Shown here: positions 21,790 to 29,957 of the stretch, in pieces | How the letters are laid out: every line of letters begins with the position of its first letter | How positions within the stretch are numbered: the stretch's first letter is position 1 | Assembly (NCBI RefSeq): GCF_001078595.1 | Contig: NZ_LFTY01000001.1 | Location: forward strand, 738,031 to 802,030 | DNA: 64,000 bases | Direction of reading: 5' to 3' | Source: Candidatus Rhodobacter oscarellae | GTDB taxonomy: Bacteria; Pseudomonadota; Alphaproteobacteria; Rhodobacterales; Rhodobacteraceae | Made by a program: the position numbers and the translations under genes | The notes under the pieces: model-generated | What the model saw: the letters and a program-made list of their open reading frames with translations, nothing else | Databases searched by the model: none | Told to the model about the DNA's origin: nothing

Positions 21790-22853
21790 GTCGTTCTAAG
21801 GAACGACAGGAACTGTCGCCAATCATAGGCAAGCAGGTCGTGCCCGCCCTGTCTTTGGTGGAACCCCAAAGCCGCGTCTGAGAACGCGACCTCTGGGGTG
21901 GCATCTGGCCAAGAGCCCGGCGTTGCGTCCGGCCAGGCCCGCGCCGCGCAGCGCAGCGCCTGATAGCTCCCCGCCGGGTCGGCCCAGAGGTCCTCCGCGC
22001 CCTGCGCAAGGTAGACGCGGCGCGGCGACAAGAGCGCGAGCAGGTCCTGCTGGTCCAACCCGGTCGCCGCCTGCGGATCGACGACGGCCCAATGCGGGAA
22101 GCGCTCGACCAGCTGCGCCACGGTCTCGCCCGCGGGATGCGCCGCGGGCGCCGCGCCCAGGCAGCCCGATTGGTTGGCAAAAACCGCTGCAATCCGCTGG
22201 TCCTGCTCCGCGGCCCAAAGCGCCGCCTTGCCCAAGCGCGAATGCCCGACGGCAATCACCGGCGCGCCGCTGGTTTGAGGCAGCTGATGCGCCACATCCA
22301 CCAACCGCAAGAGCGCCCAGGCCCAAAGCGAAATCGCGCCGGTGGGATGCGATAGCTGGCTCTTTATCAGCGGATAGACCCCGTGCGCCTGCCAGCCCTG
22401 CGGATCATCCGGCGTCCAGGATCCATAGCAAGAGGTCATCACCGCATAGCCCTGCGCGGTCAGCAACTCGATGGGCCAGCGATGGGCCGCCGTGCCGCGC
22501 AAGGTGTCGGTCAAACGGCCCTCCGCCGCGCCCAGATCCGGTCTGGGATGCACCCTTGCATGCGGGTCCAGCGGAAAGGCCTCATCCGCCAGGATGCCGG
22601 CGGGTCCGACAAAGTCCAGCCCCAGGATCACAGGCACAGGTACAGACCCAGGCCGATCCGGCAACCAAAGCGCAGCATCGACGGTAAATCGCTCGACGCC
22701 GCATCTCAGCGTTAGGCAGAGCCGCTCGGCGCGCGCACCCGGCAACAGGTGCCGCTCGATCTCTACCGAATCCGGTGGCGGCGGAACCTCGCCGTATATC
22801 AGCCGCGCAAACGCATCGACGGACGCGTCCGGGTTTAAGGCCAGCGCAGCCAC
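21786..22853 (-). CDS. CE15-like glucuronoyl esterase / alpha-beta hydrolase
   Basis: 355 residues. The nucleophile motif GHSRLGKAALWAA (Ser205) corresponds to the GxSRxGK signature of 4-O-methyl-glucuronoyl methylesterases (CE15). The catalytic His is probably H338 in HQRQGGHDLLAYDW. No signal peptide is seen, so it appears cytoplasmic, whereas plant-wall-degrading CE15 enzymes are usually secreted. It is the last gene of the sugar ABC / Gfo-Idh operon, suggesting that an imported uronate ester or oligosaccharide is de-esterified inside the cell. The exact substrate is unknown. Confidence 0.78.
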   Translation of the reverse strand: MAALALNPDASVDAFARLIYGEVPPPPDSVEIERHLLPGARAERLCLTLRCGVERFTVDAALWLPDRPGSVPVPVILGLDFVGPAGILADEAFPLDPHARVHPRPDLGAAEGRLTDTLRGTAAHRWPIELLTAQGYAVMTSCYGSWTPDDPQGWQAHGVYPLIKSQLSHPTGAISLWAWALLRLVDVAHQLPQTSGAPVIAVGHSRLGKAALWAAEQDQRIAAVFANQSGCLGAAPAAHPAGETVAQLVERFPHWAVVDPQAATGLDQQDLLALLSPRRVYLAQGAEDLWADPAGSYQALRCAARAWPDATPGSWPDATPEVAFSDAALGFHQRQGGHDLLAYDWRQFLSFLRTT

Positions 22854-22856
22854 GCG

Positions 22857-23909
22857 CTAGGGCAGCCAGCCGTCAAAAAGGGGATGCTCCGCCCCCAGGG
22901 GCAAGCGCACCGGAGCCTCGGCACGCGCAGAGTGGTAAACCGCCGTGACGAACTCCAACGAGCGCCGCGCGTCGGCCAGGGTCACGGCAACATTCGGCTG
23001 GCCGTCCAAAGCATCCGCCATCGCAGCGAAGAGCCCGGCGAAACCCACGCTCTGAGGCCCGACCTTGGCCAGCACCGCATCTAGCGCCGCCTGCTCGGTC
23101 GGCGCGCGGGCCAGGAACCGCCAGGGCGCGGCGGCGGGGGCATAGGGGGCGTGGTCGGATTCCACCGTGAAGCCCTCGAACATTAGCCGCATCCGGCTGG
23201 TGTTATCCGCCGCGCCCAGGGTCACCGAAGAGGTGACCAACGCGCCCTCCTCCATCCGCAGGGTGATCGCCGCGCAATCCTCCACCTCGATGTCATTCAC
23301 TCGGGTGGCCAGCTCGGCATAGACGCTGGCGACGGGGCCCAGCACGGCGGGCAGGAAGTCGTGAATATGGATTGCGTGACCCAGGATCGCGCCGCCCTGC
23401 TCTCCGGCCCAGGTGCCGCGCCAGTCGATCGCGTAATAGGCGGCGTCGCGGTCCCAATGCGTCTCCAGCGTGCCCGCATAGCAGCGCCCGGCCAGCCCCG
23501 CGTCGATCAGCGCGCGCAGCTGCGCCATGCCGGTGCCAAAGCGGTACTGGAAGACCGGGAAGACCTGCCCGCCGGTCTCCTCTGCCTTGGCGATCAGCGC
23601 GTCGGCCTCGGCCAGCGAGGCCACAAGGGGCTTCTCGCAGACCACGGTTTTGCCCGCCTCCAAGGCGGCGACGCAGGCGCCGTAATGCAGGTGCGGCGGC
23701 AGGCAGACATCGACGATGTCCACCCCCGGATCGGCCAGGACCTTCTGAAAATCCGCCTCATAGCCCGCGCCGAACCGGTCCGCGATGGGCGCGGCGCGGG
23801 CCTCGTCCAGATCACAGATGCTGTGCAACCGGAACCGATCCGGCAAGGCGGCATAGCCCGCGCAATGCTGTGCGCCGATCCCGGCGCCGATGACCGCGAC
23901 GCTACGCAT
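22857..23909 (-). CDS. Gfo/Idh/MocA family oxidoreductase (third of three)
   Basis: 350-residue NAD(P)-dependent sugar dehydrogenase-type protein. The Rossmann motif VIGAGIGAQHCAGY begins at residue 6, and the catalytic-site motif VCEKPLVASLAEADAL is near residue 92. The C-terminal beta-sheet domain contains GGAILGHAIHIHDFLPAVLG. Its start overlaps the end of the preceding Gfo/Idh gene by 8 bp. It probably oxidises or epimerises a sugar delivered by the ABC transporter; the specific substrate is not deducible. Confidence 0.88.
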   Translation of the reverse strand: MRSVAVIGAGIGAQHCAGYAALPDRFRLHSICDLDEARAAPIADRFGAGYEADFQKVLADPGVDIVDVCLPPHLHYGACVAALEAGKTVVCEKPLVASLAEADALIAKAEETGGQVFPVFQYRFGTGMAQLRALIDAGLAGRCYAGTLETHWDRDAAYYAIDWRGTWAGEQGGAILGHAIHIHDFLPAVLGPVASVYAELATRVNDIEVEDCAAITLRMEEGALVTSSVTLGAADNTSRMRLMFEGFTVESDHAPYAPAAAPWRFLARAPTEQAALDAVLAKVGPQSVGFAGLFAAMADALDGQPNVAVTLADARRSLEFVTAVYHSARAEAPVRLPLGAEHPLFDGWLP

Positions 23910-24909
23910 CTTGGCCCTCGGCCTTCATCTGCGCGGTGATCGCGATCTGCATGGTGCGGAAGGTGTGCTCCTGCGGCGCGGCGCTCCAGCTGCGCGCCTG
24001 CACGTCGGCGACCAGGCGTGGGAAGTAGGGCAGTTCGGCATCCGAGCAGTCGATATGGCGGTTCTCGCTGCCGTTCACCAGATAGAGGTTATCCGTCCGG
24101 TGCGGCTGCCCGATTTCGGTGTATTTGCGGCACTCGATGGTGCCCTCGGTCCCCAAAAGAAACAGCCGCCCGTCGCCCCAGGTCGGCAGGCCATCGGGGG
24201 TGAACCAATCCAGCCGCAGATAGCCGTGGCCCTTGTCGCCCACCAGGGTCATCTCGCCGAAATCCTGGAACCCGGGCTCGGCGGGCATCGTGGTGTTCTC
24301 GACCAGCGCGTGGCCCACCTGCACCTCGGTGGAGCCGGTGAAATGCAGGAACTGGTCCACCTGATGCGAGCCGATATCGCACAGGATCCCGCCATAGCGC
24401 GCGCGCTGAAAGTACCAGGGCGGGCGCGTCTTAAGGTTCTGCTTGTGCGGCGCCAGGGTGACCACCTGTATGACCCGCCCGATGGCGCCCTCGGCCACCA
24501 GCTCGGAGGCGCGGGTGGTGGCGCGCACCTCGAACCGCTCCGAGAAGTTCACCGACCAGATGCGCCCGGTCTCGGCCTGCACCTGCTTGATCTCGGCAAG
24601 CTGCTCCAGCGTGGTGCAGCCCGGCTTGTCGACCATCACATCCTTACCCGCGCGCATCGCCTCAATGGCCAGGGCGGCCCGGTCGGCGGGCACGGCAGAG
24701 ATCAGCACCATGTCCACATCGCTGTCCAGAACGGCCCGCCGGTCAGCGACCTTGGCGACCTCCGGGAAGACCTGATTGAACTTCTGCTCGGTCACCGCAG
24801 GGCCGTCCGTCCAGTACTGCGCGCAGGTGCAGCCCTGGGCCTTCATATTGGCGAGCATGCCAAAGATGTGCCCGTGATCGATGCCAAGTACTCCGAGTCT
24901 TAGGGTCAT
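23902..24909 (-). CDS. Gfo/Idh/MocA family oxidoreductase (second of three)
   Basis: 335 residues. The N-terminus LGVLGIDHGHIFGML departs from the usual GxGxxG nucleotide motif (GIDHGH), as in a subgroup of Gfo/Idh proteins. The substrate-domain motif MVDKPGCTTLEQLAEIKQ replaces the usual EKP with DKP. The region GGILCDIGSHQVDQFLHFTG holds the conserved histidine. It is tightly packed between its two paralogues, so the three enzymes probably act on successive intermediates. Confidence 0.85.
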   Translation of the reverse strand: MTLRLGVLGIDHGHIFGMLANMKAQGCTCAQYWTDGPAVTEQKFNQVFPEVAKVADRRAVLDSDVDMVLISAVPADRAALAIEAMRAGKDVMVDKPGCTTLEQLAEIKQVQAETGRIWSVNFSERFEVRATTRASELVAEGAIGRVIQVVTLAPHKQNLKTRPPWYFQRARYGGILCDIGSHQVDQFLHFTGSTEVQVGHALVENTTMPAEPGFQDFGEMTLVGDKGHGYLRLDWFTPDGLPTWGDGRLFLLGTEGTIECRKYTEIGQPHRTDNLYLVNGSENRHIDCSDAELPYFPRLVADVQARSWSAAPQEHTFRTMQIAITAQMKAEGQDA

Positions 24910-24910
24910 C

Positions 24911-25921
24911 CTAGCTGTCCTCTACGGTGGTTCTTCTGCCCGTGGCGGCGGCGCTTTCCAGCGCCGCGATCAGCCTATGAACCTCTAGCGCGTCACGACC
25001 GGTGACCAAAGGATCGCGATCCTCGTGGATCGCCGCCACGAAATCCTCGATCACAAAGCGGTGCCAGTCCGAAGTGAAGGCCATCGGGTCGGCCCCGGCG
25101 CCAGAGGCGGCGGCCTGCCCCAGCGTCTCAACCGAGCCGTCCTGGCGCGAGATGGTCAGCGTGCCCGCATCAAGATGCGCCGAGCCCTGGGCGCAATGCA
25201 GCGTGATGGTCTCGCCCCGGCCCGGGAAGCTCGCCGTGGTGGCAAAAAGCTGCCCCACCGCGCCATTGGCAAAGCGCAATCCGGCACAGACGAAATCCTC
25301 GGCCTCCATCTGGTGGAACCCGCTAGTGGCGGCCATGGCGGTGACCTCGGAGACCGGCCCGGTCAAAGACAGCATCAGGTCCAGGGTGTGGATCGCCTGG
25401 CTGATCAGCACGCCACCGCCGTCGCGCGCATAGGTCCCGCGCCCCGGCTCGTCGTAATAGGCCTGGTCGCGCCACCAGGGCACGTTGACCTCGACCGCGC
25501 GCAGATCGCCTAGCGAGGTCATCGCGGATCGCAGATCCTCCACCACGGGCCGGGCGCGATGCTGGAGCATGATGCCCAAGGGGACATCCGCCCGCTCGCA
25601 AAGCTCGACGAGCTCTGTCGCTGCGGCAAGCGTGCGCTCGATGGGTTTCTCCATCAAGATCGGCTTGCCCGCGGCCACCAGCGCCTCGACATAGGCCATT
25701 CGCCCGTTGGGCGGCGTCGTCAGGATGACGAAATCGGCATCAGAGGCGGTCACGTCCTCGATGGTAGCGACCTCCGCAGGGCCCGGCCACTCCGCCAGGA
25801 ACGCGGCCCGACGGGCCGCCGTCCGTGAATAGACAAGCGACAGATCCGCGGCCTCTGTGTTCCGGAAGGCATCACCATAGGTCTTTGAGACCATGCCGAG
25901 CCCAATCAGTGCAGCCTTCAT
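24911..25921 (-). CDS. Gfo/Idh/MocA family oxidoreductase (first of three)
   Basis: 336 residues with GLGMVSKTYGDAF as the dinucleotide-binding segment, EKPIERTLAAATELV as the active-site Lys motif and GGGVLISQAIHTLDLMLSLTG with the conserved His. The ATG overlaps the stop of the ABC ATPase gene, indicating translational coupling. It is one of three divergent paralogues in this operon, consistent with 3-keto-type sugar chemistry such as is known for cyclitol and glycoside catabolism; that role is inferred. Confidence 0.87.
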   Translation of the reverse strand: MKAALIGLGMVSKTYGDAFRNTEAADLSLVYSRTAARRAAFLAEWPGPAEVATIEDVTASDADFVILTTPPNGRMAYVEALVAAGKPILMEKPIERTLAAATELVELCERADVPLGIMLQHRARPVVEDLRSAMTSLGDLRAVEVNVPWWRDQAYYDEPGRGTYARDGGGVLISQAIHTLDLMLSLTGPVSEVTAMAATSGFHQMEAEDFVCAGLRFANGAVGQLFATTASFPGRGETITLHCAQGSAHLDAGTLTISRQDGSVETLGQAAASGAGADPMAFTSDWHRFVIEDFVAAIHEDRDPLVTGRDALEVHRLIAALESAAATGRRTTVEDS

Positions 25922-26979
25922 CCGGTCATCACTCGCTCGTCTTCGCCAAAGATGTGGAACGCCTCGGTGGGTAGGGTCACGCCGATCTCTTGGCCGCGGG
26001 TCAGCGGCACCTGCTCGGGCAGCTGCACCGTAAGGCGCTCGCCATTGGCGAAGGCGGCGTAGATATAGGTCACCGCACCGAGCTGCTCGAAATTCTGCAC
26101 TGTCACCGTCGCATCCCCCGCGCCGTCCAGCGACACGCCAATCGCCTCGGGCCGGATCCCTAGGGTGACGGCCTCGTTGCCCCGTGCGGGGACGCCTCGG
26201 CCTATGCCGCAGTCGAGCACCAAATCCTGGCCGGACAGCTTGCCGGCGAGGAAGTTCATCTGCGGCGCCCCAATGAACCCCGCCACGAACTTGTTCGCCG
26301 GGTTGTTGTAAAGGTCCAGCGGCTTGCCCACCTGCTCGATATTCCCACCGCGCAGCACCACGATCCGGTCGGCCATGGTCATCGCCTCGATCTGGTCATG
26401 GGTGACATAGATCATCGTGTTGCCCAGCTCGGCATGCAGGTTCGAGATCTCCACCCGCATCTGCAGGCGCAGCTCGGCGTCCAGGTTCGACAGCGGCTCG
26501 TCAAAGAGGAAGATCACCGGCTCGCGCACGATCGCCCGCCCGATGGCCACGCGCTGGCGCTGCCCGCCCGAGAGCTGCCCGGGGCGGCGCGCCATAAGCT
26601 GGTCGATCTGCAAGAGCTTGGCGGCCTCATTCACCCGCCGTTCGATCTCGGCCCGGTCCATGCGGAAGTTCTCCAGCCCGAAGGACAGGTTCTGGCGCAC
26701 CGACATATGCGGGTACAAAGCGTAGCTTTGAAACACCATGCTGAGCCCGCGCTCGGAGGCCGGCACGCTGTTCACCCGGTTGCCCTGCAAAACGATGTCG
26801 CCCGAGGTCGGGTCATCCAGCCCCGCGATCAGCCGCAGCAAAGTGGACTTGCCGCAGCCCGAGGGCCCCACGAAGACCACGAACTCGCCCTCCTCGATCT
26901 CCAGGTCGATCCCATGGATCACCTCCAGATCGCCCCAGGACTTGCGGATCTCTTTCAGTTCTAACGCGTGCTCGGTCAT
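25918..26979 (-). CDS. Sugar ABC transporter ATP-binding protein (UgpC/MalK type)
   Basis: 353 residues from the ATG at 26979, which overlaps the permease stop in an ATGA. The longer frame is an artefact. Walker A GPSGCGKST, signature LSGGQRQRVAIGRA, Walker B VIFLFDEPLSNLDAELR and the H-loop VTHDQIEAM are all intact. The C-terminal TOBE-like regulatory domain spans about residues 235-353. It energises uptake by the two permeases and the binding protein of this operon. Confidence 0.95.
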   Translation of the reverse strand: MTEHALELKEIRKSWGDLEVIHGIDLEIEEGEFVVFVGPSGCGKSTLLRLIAGLDDPTSGDIVLQGNRVNSVPASERGLSMVFQSYALYPHMSVRQNLSFGLENFRMDRAEIERRVNEAAKLLQIDQLMARRPGQLSGGQRQRVAIGRAIVREPVIFLFDEPLSNLDAELRLQMRVEISNLHAELGNTMIYVTHDQIEAMTMADRIVVLRGGNIEQVGKPLDLYNNPANKFVAGFIGAPQMNFLAGKLSGQDLVLDCGIGRGVPARGNEAVTLGIRPEAIGVSLDGAGDATVTVQNFEQLGAVTYIYAAFANGERLTVQLPEQVPLTRGQEIGVTLPTEAFHIFGEDERVMTG

Positions 26980-28061
26980 TTCAGCCCCGTTGTGGCGATA
27001 CCGGTTGTGATGAAGCGCTGCAGCCAGACGAAGACCAGCGTGATCGGGATCAGCGACACGACCGTCATGGCCAGCACGTAGTGGAAGGCGATGTCGAACT
27101 CGCCCGAGAATGTGGTCAGGCCCAGCTGGATCGTGTGCAGTTTTGGGTCCGAGATCAGCACGATCAGCGGCCAGAGGAAGTCGTTCCAGCGCCAGATCAC
27201 GCTGAGGATCGCCAAGACGCTGAGCGCAGGCAGTGACAGCGGAATGATGATCCGCCAGAAGATGCGCCATTCCGAGGCCGCATCCATCCGCGCCGCCTCC
27301 AGCAGCTCGTCGGGGATGGTCAGCATGTATTGCCTGAGCAGGAACACCCCCGTGGGCGTCGCCGCCGCCGGGATGATCACCCCCCAGAGCGAGCCGAATA
27401 TCCCAAACGACCAGACCACAAAGAACAGCGACACCAGGATGATCGAGTTCGGGATCAGCAGCGTCGCGATGATCAGGATCGTCACCGTCAGCCGCCCGCG
27501 GAACTTGTACTTCGACAGCGCGAAGGCCGCCATCGCGTTGATCAAGAGCGTGATCAGGGTCGCGGCCACGGTCACGAAGATCGAGTTGAAGAGATAGGTG
27601 CCGAAGCTGAAGAAATCCTGCCCGTTCCGTTTCAAGAGCGGGTCAAGGTAGTTCTCGGTCGCCACGCGGATCTCCTCGTTGGGGCGCAGCTGCTTGCGGG
27701 AGGCCTGGAACACCTCCTCGGGGTTCTCCAGCGTGGCCACGTCGGTCAGCTTGCGGGTCGGCCCGGCCTTGTAGACATAGCTGACCGAGCCGTCCTCGGC
27801 ATGGAACTCCCACACGGTCTTGGTGCCGACGCCCTCGACCTCGGCCTCGACCTGGGCATAGGGCACCAGGCGGGTGTCGAACGTGTCCAGCGTGCGCTCG
27901 GGCTTGATCGAGGAGAAGAACGTCCAAAGCACCGGCACCAGGATGATCAGAACGCCCAGCACCAGGTAGGAATAGGCCAGGAAATCCGCGACACCGAACC
28001 GGTCGGCGCGGTCGTTGCTGCCCCCGGCGGTGCGGGTGAGGAAGGTGACAAGGCGGCTCAT
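26976..28061 (-). CDS. Carbohydrate ABC transporter permease, MalG type
   Basis: 361 residues from the ATG at 28061; a TTG five codons earlier is less likely. The first helix (LAYSYLVLGVLIILVPVLWTF) is followed by a long periplasmic segment of about 90 residues, then five further helices. The EAA loop, which contacts the ATPase, is ELLEAARMDAASEWRIFWRIIIPLSLPAL. It is coupled to the ATPase gene downstream. A 400-bp non-coding gap carrying a repeat separates it from the other permease gene. Confidence 0.92.
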   Translation of the reverse strand: MSRLVTFLTRTAGGSNDRADRFGVADFLAYSYLVLGVLIILVPVLWTFFSSIKPERTLDTFDTRLVPYAQVEAEVEGVGTKTVWEFHAEDGSVSYVYKAGPTRKLTDVATLENPEEVFQASRKQLRPNEEIRVATENYLDPLLKRNGQDFFSFGTYLFNSIFVTVAATLITLLINAMAAFALSKYKFRGRLTVTILIIATLLIPNSIILVSLFFVVWSFGIFGSLWGVIIPAAATPTGVFLLRQYMLTIPDELLEAARMDAASEWRIFWRIIIPLSLPALSVLAILSVIWRWNDFLWPLIVLISDPKLHTIQLGLTTFSGEFDIAFHYVLAMTVVSLIPITLVFVWLQRFITTGIATTGLK

Positions 28062-28464
28062 CTCCTCGCCCCCCAATTCAGTGCAGATGCGGCAGGGATC
28101 GCGCGCAGACCGTTCACCACGACTGATGGCCAGAGCGACGCCTTCGCGGATGGCAGGTTCGAGCCCCGCTCGCGCCGAAATGGCGCAGCGAAACCTCGCA
28201 TTTCTTCATGAAATATCAACCCGGCTGCGCGCAGAATCTGCGGGTGGTGGTCGGGGTCCAGGCTCGGGGTAGTCCCCGAGCCAACCACCCGTGGAGGGTG
28301 GCGCGATTCGGGTTGAGATAAGGTTAACTCAAACGGCTTTTGGCGCGCGCGCCCCGGCATAGGACGCGAACGCGCAGGTCCCGCACAAGCCTGTGGCACA
28401 AGAAGGTCAGACCAGGGCGTGCGTGTGACGCGCAAAGGTCGCAAGGCGGAAAAGGGCGCGCAAA
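28062..28464. other. 403-bp gap inside the sugar ABC operon
   Basis: No gene is seen between the two permease genes, although operon partners usually abut. The gap contains a dispersed repeat (28239-28319). It also has an ATTTC/GAAAT inverted repeat around TTCAT at about 28200-28214, reminiscent of the half-sites of the perfect palindrome upstream of the operon (31360). An internal promoter or processing site is possible. Confidence 0.45.
28239..28319 (+). repeat. Dispersed hairpin repeat, copy a
   Basis: It shares the 18-mer TGCGGGTGGTGGTCGGGG and the closing GATTCGGGTT-AGAT block with 59727-59806. The internal hairpin is CCACCC/GGGTGG around GTGGA, and an outer GGGTGGT pairs with ACCACCC-like sequence. 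It sits between two permease genes of one operon, so as RNA it could stabilise or separate the upstream messages. Confidence 0.65.
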
Positions 28465-29892
28465 TCATAGGTCGGATTGCCTCCGCGTGATCCAGAGCTG
28501 GACGAAGGTGAAGACCGCGATCACGATGGCCATCAGCACCGAGCCCGCCGCCGCCTCGCCGTAATCCGGCACGTTGTTGGTGAAAGCGATCTCGTAGATG
28601 TTCTGCACGATCATGAAGGTCTCGCGCCCCGGCCCGCCGCCGGTCAGCAGGTAGACCTCGTCAAAGATCTGGAAGCTGCGGATCAGGCTCAGCACGATCA
28701 CCACGGTCAGCGTGGGCATCACCAGCGGCAGGGTGATGCGCCAGAAGGCGCGGAAGGGCTTGGTCGCGTCCATCTTGGCGGCCTCGTAAAGATCCGTGGG
28801 GATCGCCTGCAGCCCCGCCAAGAGGATCAGCATGTAGAAGCCCATGTGGCTCCAGCAGAATACGAAGACCAGCCAAAAGAACGGCCAGTTGGTGTTCGGC
28901 GTCACCAGCCAGTTGATCGGGCGGTAGCGGCCGAAATCGAACACCGCGTCGAACTGGATCGACAAGAGCAGCGCGGCGGCGATCACCGCGGCGACCATCA
29001 AGGCGATGCGCGCCCAGGTCTGGCCGCTGCCCACGACCCATAGGATCGCGGCGCCCAGCGCCGCCCCCAGCCAGAAGCTGCCCGGCATCCCCAACAGGCT
29101 CAGCGGGTTGGCCCAGCTCACCAAGAGCGCCAAGAGCCCGGCCAGCACGGCGGTCCAGGCCAGGGAGGGATCGCGGCCCGAACGGGCCGCCGCCCGCTCG
29201 AAGACCACCATCAGCACCACGGCCATGACCACCGTCATCACCATGTCGAACCCGGTCAGCCCCGCTAGGCCAGACAGCGAGTCGCGCGTGCCACCGATCA
29301 CCTCGTTCAGCACGCCCTTGCGGTGCAAGACCCAGTTCCAGATGTTGGCGATCACCACCGGCGACAGCATGACGGGGTAGAAGAACATCGCGCGCCAGAA
29401 CCCGCGCCCCTTGATGTTCTTGTTCACCACCAGCGCGGTCAACAAGGCCGCCACGCAGAGGATCGGCACCTGGATCACCACGAACCAGAGCGAGTTGAAC
29501 ATCCCCGTCCAGAAGTTGAACCCCGCGTTGGTGCAGGTCTTGGGGCTAAAGATCGTCTCGCAATTGAAGATGTCGCGGTATTTCTCGAACCCCACAAAGG
29601 GGCGGTTGATCAGGTTGATGCTCTCGCCGCCGGTCAGCGAGACGTAGAAGTTCAGGATCATCGGCACGAAGGTGAAGAACCCGAAGATGATCAGGTTCGG
29701 CATCAAGAGCGCGTAGGGCACGCCGCCGCGGCCCCAGATCGACTGGGCGTACTCCACCGGGAAGCCCAGCAAATCGGCGGCGAATTGCGGCGCCTGGCGC
29801 AAGCGGTAGCTGCGCCGCGACAAGAGCCACAGTGTCCCGCCGCCGACCCATAAGAGGCCGAGCAGTGCCATGATCATTCCGGCAATAGACAT
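28465..29892 (-). CDS. Carbohydrate ABC transporter permease, MalF type, enlarged
   Basis: 475 residues, against about 300 for most MalF-type permeases. The MalF-like core is present, with a C-terminal EAA loop (DLYEAAKMDATKPFRAFWRITLPLVMPTL). An insertion of roughly 150 residues (about 205-345) carries three or four extra hydrophobic segments between the normal helices. An additional N-terminal helix precedes the first core helix. Related long permeases occur with Gfo/Idh-linked ABC systems. It follows the binding-protein gene by 65 bp. Confidence 0.9.
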   Translation of the reverse strand: MSIAGMIMALLGLLWVGGGTLWLLSRRSYRLRQAPQFAADLLGFPVEYAQSIWGRGGVPYALLMPNLIIFGFFTFVPMILNFYVSLTGGESINLINRPFVGFEKYRDIFNCETIFSPKTCTNAGFNFWTGMFNSLWFVVIQVPILCVAALLTALVVNKNIKGRGFWRAMFFYPVMLSPVVIANIWNWVLHRKGVLNEVIGGTRDSLSGLAGLTGFDMVMTVVMAVVLMVVFERAAARSGRDPSLAWTAVLAGLLALLVSWANPLSLLGMPGSFWLGAALGAAILWVVGSGQTWARIALMVAAVIAAALLLSIQFDAVFDFGRYRPINWLVTPNTNWPFFWLVFVFCWSHMGFYMLILLAGLQAIPTDLYEAAKMDATKPFRAFWRITLPLVMPTLTVVIVLSLIRSFQIFDEVYLLTGGGPGRETFMIVQNIYEIAFTNNVPDYGEAAAGSVLMAIVIAVFTFVQLWITRRQSDL

Positions 29893-29957
29893 GTTTTGGA
29901 ACCCACCCAGGGATCAGGGGCGCGCGTCGCGCCCCCGATCTTTGCGATTTATGAGGA

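Noticed and set aside
27330-28211. 293-codon plus-strand open frame
   Set aside because: Antisense to the MalG-type permease; Arg/Gln/Asp-rich shadow.
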